A stretch of DNA of 64,000 bases from Ischnura elegans (lineage: Eukaryota; Arthropoda; Insecta; Odonata; Coenagrionidae). Under the pieces are notes generated by a model. The model made no database searches. It was given only the letters and a program-made list of their open reading frames with translations, and had not been told where the DNA came from. Below, one piece after another: positions 54,689 to 64,000 of the stretch (positions are counted from its first letter, which is position 1; each line of letters starts with the position of its first letter). The stretch is from assembly GCF_921293095.1 (NCBI RefSeq), contig NC_060259.1, forward strand, positions 23,815,812 through 23,879,811, in the 5' to 3' direction. The position numbers were made by a program, and so were the translations under genes.

Positions 54689-55740
54689 CTACAAAATGAA
54701 AATTAGAAACAACATCAATAGAATTATAGGGTTGTAATCACATCACAATCAATGCTAAAATAAGTATTTAAATAACTTAACTAAGGCAAAGAATTAAACC
54801 AAATATTACAAAAAAACAGTAGAAGCACAATATAATGAATCTGTTAAAAACTAAATTTCACAACTATGAGCTTTTAATATAAGTAAGTCCCCATGAAATT
54901 TACATGCATCGATATAGGGAAACTTCTTTGCAGCAAAATTTCTCAAGAACAATTGACATAAAATTTAAGTTCATTTTCATATAATCAACTTTTCTGCAAG
55001 TCATATCCATCTTCAATTTTTTTCTAAATTTGAGCTAACTTTGCAATTACACAACTTAGAAAGTGACGTAGATTTGAAACATTGGAAATCATTAGAATAA
55101 ATTGCCAAATTACTCTTTATGCAAGTGAAGTCTAAGTAAGGCTTGGAAATCCCTTGAACATCATGGAATTGAGGCAGCTGGAGGGGAAACAGAGTTCATA
55201 TGAAGCCCTTAGAAGACTGCTATTTGACAAATTGCCTATGTGAATTCATGACTCAACAGACATTGACACGGCAGCTAGGTGACACCTTCATCCTTTCCCT
55301 CATTCATGTCTCTGACCTAATTTTGAGGCCCCTGAATGCGAAGAATGGTGTAAGATGGAAAGGGGTGATTGGTGGACGAGGCTTTGAGGACAGAACCTTT
55401 ACCATGCATGTGTCAGTTTTGTGTACTTGACGCGAGGCAAAATCCTAGAGAGGGAGCCTTAAAGGTCAAAATCGTTCAGCACCTCTGATATAAATTTTGG
55501 TAACACCTTTGGACAATGCATTTGATAGCATAGAATTTAAGTCTATAATATTGAAAATAACATTTATAGGGGGGACAGGGGACATGATAGCACTAGACTT
55601 CCACTGGAATATGACATTTACATATTGAGTCACTATATGATTGCACAAATTGAGTGTCACCGCAACATTGAACAACTGCCCTGCTAGATGGCACGTCATC
55701 TTTCGGAATCTTGAGCCATCCTCGAGTTTTTTATGTTTAT
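54689..55740. other. Unassigned DNA upstream of the first TrxR exon found
   Basis: It should lie inside a TrxR intron. No gene or bounded repeat seen; frame 55200-55430 is unrecognised. Confidence 0.4.
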
Positions 55741-57290
55741 ATGAAGTTGAAAAGGATGACATTGGAGCAAGCATCTTAAGATCGGAATTTGACGCTGCAG
55801 TAAGACACCTGCGAAAGAATAAGGCCCCAGGAATAGATGACATTCCGGCAGAGCTAATAAAAAATGCAGGAGAAAAGGTCTTAACTCAACTGTATAAAAC
55901 TATCTGCGATATGTACTCAACAGGAGATTTACCTAGTGACTTCGAGGAGAACATCATCATTCCCATACCCAAAAAGAAGAGAGCTGAGAAGTGCGAAGAA
56001 TTTACGACCATAAGCCTGACGACACATGCGTCGAAGATTCTGACAAGAATCATTTACAGGAGAATTGAACGAAGAGCAGAAGAATTCCTGGATGAGGACC
56101 AATTCGGATTTAGGAAAGCAGGGGCACAAGGGAAGCAATTTTGGCTCTTAGGATGATCATAGAGAAGAGAATGGAGAAAAACAAACCAACCTTCATAACA
56201 TTTGTCGATTTAGAGAAGGCTTTTGATAACGTGGAATGGAATTCAATGCTTAGAATTTTGAAAGAAATCGGCGTACTCTACAATGATCGTAGAATTATTC
56301 ATAGTTTGTATAAAAGCCAAGTAGCTGTGATCAAATGTGGACCAAACGGTGCAGAAGCGAGAATAAGAAAAGGGGTGAGACAAGGTTGTGCGCTTTCCCC
56401 TTAATTTTTAATGTTTACATAGAGAAAGCCATCAACGAAATCAAGCAGAAAGCTTCGGGTGTCAATATCCACGGAGAAAAAATTAGTATGCTGTGATTTG
56501 CTGACGACATAGCAGTCATAGCCGAGACAGAGAAGGATTTGCAGAAGACGTTGACAAATGGAAAGGACAATGGCCGGATATCAGCTGAAAATCAACAAAA
56601 AGAATGCTAAGATATTAGTTTGCAGCAAAAGAGAGGAGGCTAAAACAAACATCAACCTAGGAAAGCATAAGCTTCAAGAGGTGAACGAGTTCTCTTACCT
56701 GGGAAGCCGAATTACCAGCGATGGACGGAGCAAGAAAGAAATACACAGTAGAATAGCGCAGGCGAAGAGGGCTTTCTACAAAAAGAAGAATCTTCTTACA
56801 GCTGAAAATACCAGCATAGAAGTAAGGAAACAATTCATCAGATGCTACATATGGAGTATGTTTCTCTATGGAAGCGAGGCTTGGACGTTGACAGCAGCAG
56901 AGAAGTCAAGAGTGGAAGCATTCGAAATGTGGTGCTACCGAAGAATGATGAAGATAAAATGGATTGACCGTGTGAGTAACCATGAAGTGCTAAGGAGAGT
57001 AGGAGAAAAGAGAAGCCTCCTAAAAACATTAAGCAGAAGAAGGGACAACTTAGTTGGCCACATTTTGAGGCACGATGGTATGATGAAGACAATCGTTGAA
57101 GGACAAGTGGAAGGGAAAAAGGGCAAGGGACGGCCCCGAATCAGTTATTTCGGACAGGTTGAAAAGGATGTAAAAGAGAATAAATATGTAGCTATGAAGA
57201 GATTAGCGGATAGGAGAGAGAAATGGAGAGCTGCGTCAAACCAATCTTAGGATTGTTGACTAATGATGATGAAATGTGCATGGGCTGAAG
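55741..57290 (+). mobile_element. RTE-type LINE, longer but broken copy
   Basis: Same family as 1096-2160 but extending further 5', into the RT finger domain: HLRKNKAPGIDDIPAELIKN, FEENIIIPIPKKK, DEDQFGFRK, and LEKAFDNVEWN (first catalytic aspartate block). Breaks: a frameshift at about 56140, a one-base loss at about 56404 after GCALSP, a TGA where R of RFADD is expected (about 56493), and a frameshift at about 56560. The 3' 230 codons (56558-57250: YLGSRITSDGRSKKEI, YGSEAWTLT, AFEMWCYRRM) are open. The tail reads GATTGTTGACTAATGATGAT. Upstream of 55741 the family resemblance stops. Confidence 0.88.
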
Positions 57291-57399
57291 AAATAAAGTT
57301 CTTACGCAAATAAAGAGGAGAACGAAATGCAGTTATTGGTTGAATAGATTTCAATATATTCAAGAAGAAATGAAAAGATGTGGTTCTCCGCTCCTTTTG

Positions 57400-57745
57400 T
57401 TGCATTAGCTCCCCTCAGTGACCCGCAGTTCCTACAAAGACTTGTTAATTAGGAAAGTGTTAACCTGGACATAGCGAAAGCAGCACAAAAGAGGTTTTCA
57501 AACCACTTGTGGTACATGAGTGAGGAGTTGGTATGCCTGTCATTCTTTGACGGATCCATTGCTAGGTGTGAAAAAAACGTGATACGCCGTATGTGGTCTT
57601 GTGTAGGAAAATATGATCCACCGAAGAAGGCATTCTATAAACGTAAAGACATGACTAAGCTATCAATACCAAATTTGGTCACCACTAATTCGAGAAAGCT
57701 ATTTAATGTACCTATTGTAAATATGTATTGCATTCTTTGATGTGA
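57400..57745 (+). pseudogene. Fragment of a transposon-associated protein (unnamed domain)
   Basis: Translation across one early stop reads AKAAQKRFSNHLWYMSEELV then CLSFFDGSIA, followed by KYDPPKKAFYKRKDMTKLSI and LVTTNSRKLFNV. I associate the HLWYxSEELVxLxFFD pattern with uncharacterised, repeat-associated proteins in arthropods and cnidarians. The frame ends at 57740. Function unknown. Confidence 0.4.
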
Positions 57746-59519
57746 ACATGCGAGAATGTGATGAACATACAAGAACGATTCGAAAATTATTCGGGGTCAT
57801 TAAGTGGGAAACGATTGTGCAGCGAGAGGAGTGAAACTAATTCAAGATTTTTAGGCAGTCACGTTGAAGGAAGAGAGCTTTCTAAATTTATTACTGACAA
57901 TAAGTGTGACTTTTCATCGCAATGCAACTCTTACGTGCGGAAAGGCACTTTAATTGCCAAATATGGGATGTCAATGAAAAATATATTTTATTTTGGTTAA
58001 TGTACCGAAATTCATGGACAGAATGAAAATAAATTGATCTCTTGGATTGGAAGTATTGTTATGGCAATTAAATTCTTTCTAAGGTAAGCACATTTCTTCA
58101 GAAGCTAGATCTTGACATCAGGAGCAAAGTCTTTGCCGAGGAAGGGGAGGGGGTTGAGGGGAAGTCTCCAGTAAGTGGTGCGGGACATACCTCAGCGGTG
58201 CCGCGGTGCGGGGAGGCGCCCTAGGGGGGGGGGGGATTGCATTACAACGGATGATATATCCTAAACGCTTAGAGATAGGTTAAAACAAACAGAAAATCGG
58301 CCCCAAAGAACTTTACTTTTACATTTTACATAGAAATAGCGCTTTTTCGGCCCCAAAAAACTCAATTGAGGGTCCTTAGTACTTAGGGCCCTTGGGGCAC
58401 GGGTTGCCGTTATTTTAAAGTAACCAAATTTTAACACGTGAATATAAACACCATTTGGATCATTTTGAGACCAGGAAAACATAACTTTTCGCAATTCTGA
58501 AAAATAACGGCCGGCCTACTGATCACCCCCTGACAAACACCCTAGAGGCCGCGTCAGACTACATCTTCATCTGTGACTGCAGCGTCCACAATGGTAGCAT
58601 CCGATCTGTTTAAACGGAACCCTTGATCCCATGATTTACAATCCCCATATCAACCCTACACTCTGCCCTACTCACTAACCAAGAAAAGGCCGACAATGCT
58701 CGATGATTCTACTCGTCACACAACTCGCTGACTCGGCCGTGTAATGAACTCCCGAACAATCCAGAGTGTTCCGACACGATGGGATTGCCTGCAGCAGATT
58801 TTCTGGGCAACCCTCGTATAATTTGGGGTTTTAACCGACATTTATGTGTACGATGATTTCATCTTAAAAATACATACAAGCTCAATGCTACTCTTCGTTA
58901 TTACAAACACCATAAGGCAAAATGTTGGGGAAAAGGGATCTCAACGCACTCAATACCGTGAGGTGGATATTTTTAAAATCATATAAAAATGCATTCCTTT
59001 GTGTAGAGCATTCATCAATCGACAGTAAGGACATATTGAAAGGATTTTAGGCACCATATGCTTCGCTATTTCGGTAAAAGCAACATTGGAGACGTAGCTG
59101 ACGTAGCCCTGAGTGATTCGCTTAATTGCCAGATCTGATTAGCGGTGTAACGTGATTTGAGTGAGGGAAACGACGCAACTTCAGGACAGTGATTTTTTTA
59201 GTTAAGAAGTATATGCAAAAATAAATTATCACTCACGAACACGGAGGAGACAAAAATGAAAGACAGGATGCTCTATCATGCATTCGCGACTTTTCCACCG
59301 AGTCATACTGTCGTCATGACCAACTATTCGCTGAGAAAATTGTGAGGAGAAACACACAGAAATGTCCTTTTCTATCTGTTTAGCATTGTGTTCGTTATTG
59401 AAATGATTATAAAAGCGTTCCTTGCCCAACACTTAACGGAGAACCCTATAAATGTTCGTACGTCTTTCAGATGTAGTTCAAATGAATCTATGATGATGAT
59501 TCACTTTGTAAGGTGCTGT
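57746..59519. other. Unassigned DNA
   Basis: An 80-codon frame at 57758-58000 may belong to the fragment above but is not recognised. A G-run lies at 58226-58237. No other feature seen. Confidence 0.4.
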
Positions 59520-59785
59520 TAATCAAGATGAAAGGGGAAAAATATGTCTGGATGTTGCATTGGCGGCTTCCTTCTATCAAGGGCGTATACGGAGGCGCAG
59601 TGAAAATTGCGTTGTATAAAGCGGTGAATTCCTAGACCGCATGGGAGACACGCGTGGACGTGAGATGGCAAAATATCACATGTTCTAATTTCATTCGTGC
59701 AATCGCGATATTCCACGCCGTATGAGACACAAATGTAGTTCTAACCTGCGCAATTACATGCATTATGTAAAACGGCCTTAACACG
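59520..59785. mobile_element. Possible MITE end, inverse of 54150-54460
   Basis: It ends ATGTAAAACGGCCTTAA, the inverse of the start at 54150, with shared internal blocks. Boundaries uncertain. Confidence 0.4.
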
Positions 59786-60349
59786 GATATTCTTCATTAT
59801 ATTTGAGTTAGAGGACCTCTATTAAATGTTGATAGTATTTTATAAGGAGGTTAATCTTTGTCTATGAAGTACCGTGCAAGCCGTCAACAGAATGTGGCAC
59901 GGAGTAATTCCACTGTAAGCGTGCAGTACTCATCCTATCCTCATTCAGACACGCGCTCGTTTGCCAACCACATTTCAATATCATTTATGTATACCTACAG
60001 GTGTAATCAAGTAAGAATGCATTTTATTTTGAGCGACAAAGGCGCATAATGAATATCTTTTACAGCACGTGAATAAATAAGGTTGAAAACAGGCGTGACG
60101 GAGCAAATGTTGAAAAAGAAAACGCATAGCATGCCTGATTTAATGGTTGGATGTATAACCATAAAATATTACCGCTGACGATAACCGGTTAGTGACGGAG
60201 CAAGCGCTTGAAGTCTCCGCTGGCTACTTCAAACCACTTTCGAAAATTCTGGGCACACAAGAAAACACAACTTCCTTCCACCACAGTCAGAGTAGAACTG
60301 AGAGTATGATGCACATTTTAAAAAGGCTAGGAGAAGTTTCCCTGGAAAT

Positions 60350-61230
60350 ATCCAATGGAGACTGTCAAAGGCTCCCCTCCGTGGAGTCATAAAACGACCG
60401 TTTTCGAAGTTGAATCCTGGGGGTTAGGGAGATTAAAGAGGGCATTAAAGGTCAGTCAGTGTCTCTCTGGGAAGATTTTGTGGATAATTATCAGGAAAAG
60501 AACTCACTTTTTCGTGGCTTATGCGTATTTAATAAAAGCATGCCCCCGATCGCATCCAAAGAAAACTAAATTTACTTCTTGGCGTGCACTTACCTCGGCG
60601 GAAAACCCTCCGTTTTCTTCACCATAGACGAATTTGGGATCGAGCGCATTAAGGTCAGATTAATACCGGTAAACTTTGAGCTTTAAAATCCATCCGCTTT
60701 CAATAACCTTACCGCGTCGCGTTTAATCCAGCTCCGGGCGCGCGGAGACGAACCCTACCGCTTGATCAAAAAATCAATTTAATTTCCGGTGTCGCAAAAT
60801 TATTTCAAAGCTCATTGCGTATACAACTTGAGAAATCTTCAAATCTAAATTCTGATCTAAGTTCATTAGCGTAATTTTGGAAACCCCATCTGAAACTCTT
60901 AGTTAATATTTAATTTTGCTGAAAAACAGTATCTGCCATTTTGTAACTGCATTTTTAGAGTTTATCGAAGTTATTCTTTATGATTACTGAAATTTAAAGA
61001 AAACGCACGTTGCTAACAGGTTATATAGCTTTTTATTCCGTACAAATCCACCAATAATTTTGGAAGATGAAGAAGATACTTTGGACGTATCTACTTAATT
61101 TGGAAGATTTTCAGAGAGATCTAAAGAGGGGCATTTTTACGGAAATACGCTCACCTGTGAGGCTCTGTATCTCAGTGAAGGATGAAATCCAAGTCATAGT
61201 AGGAACATTTTCGTAACGTGAAATCATATA
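60350..61230 (-). repeat. Diverged ~0.9-kb inverted repeat, right arm
   Basis: Reverse complement of 50600-51560 over its whole length (about 70%). In this arm the conserved ATG-to-donor block reads, on the minus strand, TCTATGGTGAAGAAAACGG ... GCCGAG|GTAAGTGCACG (about 60627-60580). No longer gene can be followed from it. Base content is close to the other arm, so both may be old copies of one dispersed element. Confidence 0.7.
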
Positions 61231-61540
61231 TGACTTTACTTGCGAAGACTCAAGTTTTCATCTCAAATACAGCAATTGTGTAATTTTGACTGGCTTCTTC
61301 CGATATTCGACCAGTGCGCGGGCGCTGTCTCTTCCATGTTGGCATCAAAATGATGTGACGCTATTCTCTTGCAAATTCATATGTCGACTTGTGTGAATGC
61401 TAAAACGATGAATGATACATCACTCTAAAGAAAATTTAATTGGAAATTCTGCTTTTTAGTAGTATGAGAAAGTCAAAAATGTAGACACATCAGTGCAGTA
61501 AGTACCTCCGCGCATCATAAAATTATTCATTGTGTCAATG
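61231..61540. other. Unassigned DNA
   Basis: No feature recognised before the hairpin at 61543. Confidence 0.4.
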
Positions 61541-61542
61541 TC

Positions 61543-61586
61543 ATTTCCAATTTGACACAATTTGTCAATTGTGTCAAATTGGAAAT
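61543..61586. repeat. Perfect 18-bp-arm hairpin
   Basis: Arm ATTTCCAATTTGACACAA (61543-61560), 8-base loop, inverse arm 61569-61586, all pairs matching. A third TGTGTCAAT lies just upstream (61530). It stands alone, without element ends I can identify. Confidence 0.85.
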
Positions 61587-61769
61587 CAAGCTAGAGAATA
61601 GCTCTGAGTCTATAGAATTTAAATATAACAATACGTCGCGAAAAGCAATCAAGATTCATATAATGGCATCGGAGTACTATTAGATCGCATAAGACGTAGT
61701 AAATTTACGAAAATGTTTAAACAATCTGTAGCCGCTGTAGTTTTTAGTAGAAATTCGATGCAGCAAAGA

Positions 61770-62065
61770 TAAGTATGAACTAGCTAACGACCATGATACT
61801 ATCCAAGTATGGTGCGATTCCTGGAAGTTAGTGTTAAATCTAAAAAAAATGGTAGTAATTAATTTCTAGAAAATATAAGTCCTCAAAACGTAGCTTTTTC
61901 ATTCAGAGTACCCAATAAGAAATTGTAGAGTCCGTATAATATGTGGATGTTAGACTCAATAATGATCTACCGTGGAATAAACATATTCGGAAAGTAAGAT
62001 GTGAAGCTAATCGTGAATCGGGGTTTGTCAAAAGAATACTAGCAAATCATGACGGCAAAGTGAGA
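61770..62065 (+). mobile_element. Short LINE fragment (RT palm/thumb)
   Basis: Translation with frame changes reads ELANDHDTIQVWCDSWKLVL then NLKKMVVINF, followed by VRLNNDLPWNKHIRKVRCEA and SGFVKRIL. This is the zone after the FADD/YADD motif of jockey/CR1-like LINEs. Several breaks; truncated both sides. Confidence 0.65.
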
Positions 62066-62462
62066 GAATCCAGCTATTTCTCCCTCTTTGGAAATATATT
62101 TGGAATTCGCTGCCAGTTTTTCGGATCATGTTGCATGCTGGTGATTGATCACCACTGACATACACCGTAGGGGTGGGAAGCAGTGTATTATTTAGATGTA
62201 GATGTATTATTACCGTTTACCTCGAAAGCAAAAATTGAATTGGCAGAGCGTTTCACATTCAGTTGAAAGTGTGGTGTTATGGACATTCGTTTCCCATGTA
62301 GTCTATTCTCCACAAGGCCGGGAGCGCGGTGTTGTCAATAGTAATATAAAAATTAATATTGCGCTATGAACTGTTCAACACTGTATTCCAATGTAGAATA
62401 AGACGCTGCATTCATTGGCGTCAATATTTTTTACATAAAATTATATCAAAGGCTGGGATGGG

Positions 62463-63170
62463 ATGAGGATTAATCACAAGAAAACTAAGGTAATGCGTTT
62501 TTGTAAAGCATCACGAGCGAGGAATGTGGGACTCAAGATAAAGGTGGGTGGTGAAAAACTTGAGCAGGTTGAGCAATTCAACTATTTAGGCAGTACGTTA
62601 GAGGAAAACGGATACAGTAGTAAGGACATCAGGAAGAGAATAGCATTAGCGAAGGAGGCGTTCATGAGCAGGAAGGAGCTTCTGAGAGGATCGTTGTGTA
62701 AGAGTTTAAAGAAAAGGTTAGTGAAGAGTTTGGTTTGGAGTGTAGCTCTCTACGGTGCGGAAACGTGGACTCTGAGGAAAGAAGACGAGAGAAGATTGGA
62801 GGCGTTCGAGATGTGGGTATGGAGAAGAATGGAGAGGGTGAAATGGACGAAGAGGAAAAGGAACGACGAAGTTCTGGATATGGTTGGCGAGGAGAGAAAG
62901 CTTTTAGATGAGATACGCAGAAGACAGAAGGTTTGGATGGAGTTAGTGCTTAGCGGTGAGGGGATGTTGAAAATGGTGTTGGAGGGTAGAATGTTGGGGA
63001 AACGAGGGAGGGGAAGGAAAAGAATAGGATTTTTAGATAGATTGAAAGAGAGTAGGCCTTACAGTGAATTAAAGAAGGCAGTGCTGGAAGGAAAGGGAGG
63101 CTCCCAGATCACCTCTTTAGTACTCCATGGAAACCTACCTTAATCGGTAGAATACTATAATAATAATATC
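62463..63170 (+). mobile_element. LINE C-terminal fragment with open frame (226 codons)
   Basis: It starts in the RT just after the catalytic block: MRINHKKTKVMRFCK, LEQVEQFNYLGSTLEENGYS, WSVALYGAETWTLRKEDERR, LEAFEMWVWRRMERVKW, then a basic GKRGRGRKRIGFLDRL region to a stop at 63143. The layout matches the 1096 LINE, but the sequence is a different family with about 35-40% residue identity by eye. The 3' tail is ATAATAATA. 5'-truncated; no internal stops. It may be the missing 3' half of the family at 51791-53090. Confidence 0.8.
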
Positions 63171-64000
63171 AAAGGCTATAAAAAAAATTCCATAAATTTA
63201 CGTTACATGCGTGTATTTTTTTACTTAATTTTCTTCTCGCAATTGTCGTCAAACTGTTAATTATATTGAATTGAATCCTCTACACGAAGCTCTTCACACT
63301 AATATAACTTTGACGGTTTTCACCAATTTTACATTAATTGAGGAAAAAAGTAGTCATACCGATGTAACACCCTTTAGGATAAGAAAATTTGGATTTGTGT
63401 GAGGTAAAAAGTAGTCGGCCACTAAAAGACGTTTCTTACGTCGTAGGTGATATAATGTGTGTTAAATGTGAAGACAACTACGATGTTATTATTTTTAGTG
63501 AAAAAATCATTTAATTATCTTAATTTTGAAGGGGGTTACAAGTTCTTAAAAAATATTTAGGCGCCACTGAGCGGAGCTTCTCGCCTTGCCTTGCCAACTC
63601 CTTGCGCTCGGAGGGAATCATCTCGGGCGGAAAAGGAGACTTTTGTCCATTCGTACCATAATGTATGCACTCCTTCGATAAAATCCTGAACAGAGAAAAC
63701 TCATCCGTTATAACAGCGATGTTTTTATTTCAATACATTGGTACATGAAAGCAAGCAAATTTTGAGGGCTAGGAAATTTTTTGGAAACTTTGAAGCGAGT
63801 TTCGCCTAGGGTCTTTCGGTCTATCCACGGAAACAGAGACAGGAAACATCTCATAATTCGTGCAAAGGACTACCCCCTCTAGTGCATGCCTTTTATAATA
63901 GGGCGCTCTGGGTTTTCCCCAAGTCCCATTCATTACATTAAACATCTGCAAGAGGAGCGACCCCAGGGAATAATTAGCAGAGGAGCTCACTTTTTCGCTG
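63171..64000. other. Unassigned DNA at the window end
   Basis: AT-rich, with a minus-strand 73-codon frame (63769-63990) that I do not recognise. The N-terminal TrxR exons were looked for here and not found. Confidence 0.4.

Noticed and set aside
55466-55843. 125-codon minus-strand frame
   Set aside because: Partly antisense to the LINE at 55741 and not like any protein I know.

Overview
This looks like nuclear DNA from an animal, most likely an arthropod. The only recognisable host gene is a split thioredoxin reductase with introns from 76 bp to about 6 kb. The rest is AT-rich DNA packed with decayed LINEs, one Ty3/gypsy remnant, many short hAT-, pogo- and piggyBac-like elements and tRNA-derived SINE-like units. 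I see no bacterial operon, phage or CRISPR array. The species cannot be fixed from sequence alone.

Layout. 1-8.8 kb: a 5'-truncated RTE-type LINE with an unbroken 340-codon frame, a 550-bp tandem repeat carrying a tRNA-like head, a 669-bp terminal-inverted-repeat (TIR) element, a hAT-like element with perfect 8-bp target-site duplications (TSDs), and a LINE fragment held between two nearly identical 174-182 bp direct repeats. 9-13.7 kb: a 3.15-kb TIR element with a 9-bp TSD, apparently inserted in remnants of another DNA transposon. 14.4-19.2 kb: a minus-strand LINE split by a gypsy-like element whose gag remnant runs opposite to its pol. 19.6-26.3 kb: four short elements with 8-bp TSDs (one imperfect), a tRNA-like sequence, and a small plus-strand gene candidate (about 24.37-25.47 kb, three exons in phase, product not recognised). 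26.3-37 kb: mostly non-coding, with a 1.1-kb hAT-like element, hairpin repeats and a pogo-like element.

37.1-54.7 kb: seven minus-strand exons of a metazoan-type thioredoxin reductase. Splice sites and phases agree throughout except in one exon, which is a single base short. The exons with the N-terminal FAD site and redox CxxxxC, and the last exon with the C-terminal redox tail, were not found here. The introns hold a foldback element, a pogo-like element with another transposon nested inside it, LINE pieces and GAGCGGC-rich elements. 54.7-64 kb: a four-times-broken sister copy of the first LINE, further LINE fragments, and one arm of a diverged 0.9-kb inverted repeat whose partner is at 50.6-51.56 kb.

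The unknown gene and thioredoxin reductase are convergent. No multi-gene system can be made out. The most unusual items are the one-base lesion in thioredoxin reductase, the gag/pol inversion, a repeat core shared by two unrelated TIR elements, and the inverted pair with a conserved ATG and splice donor. All element names are pattern recognition by eye, without database searches.
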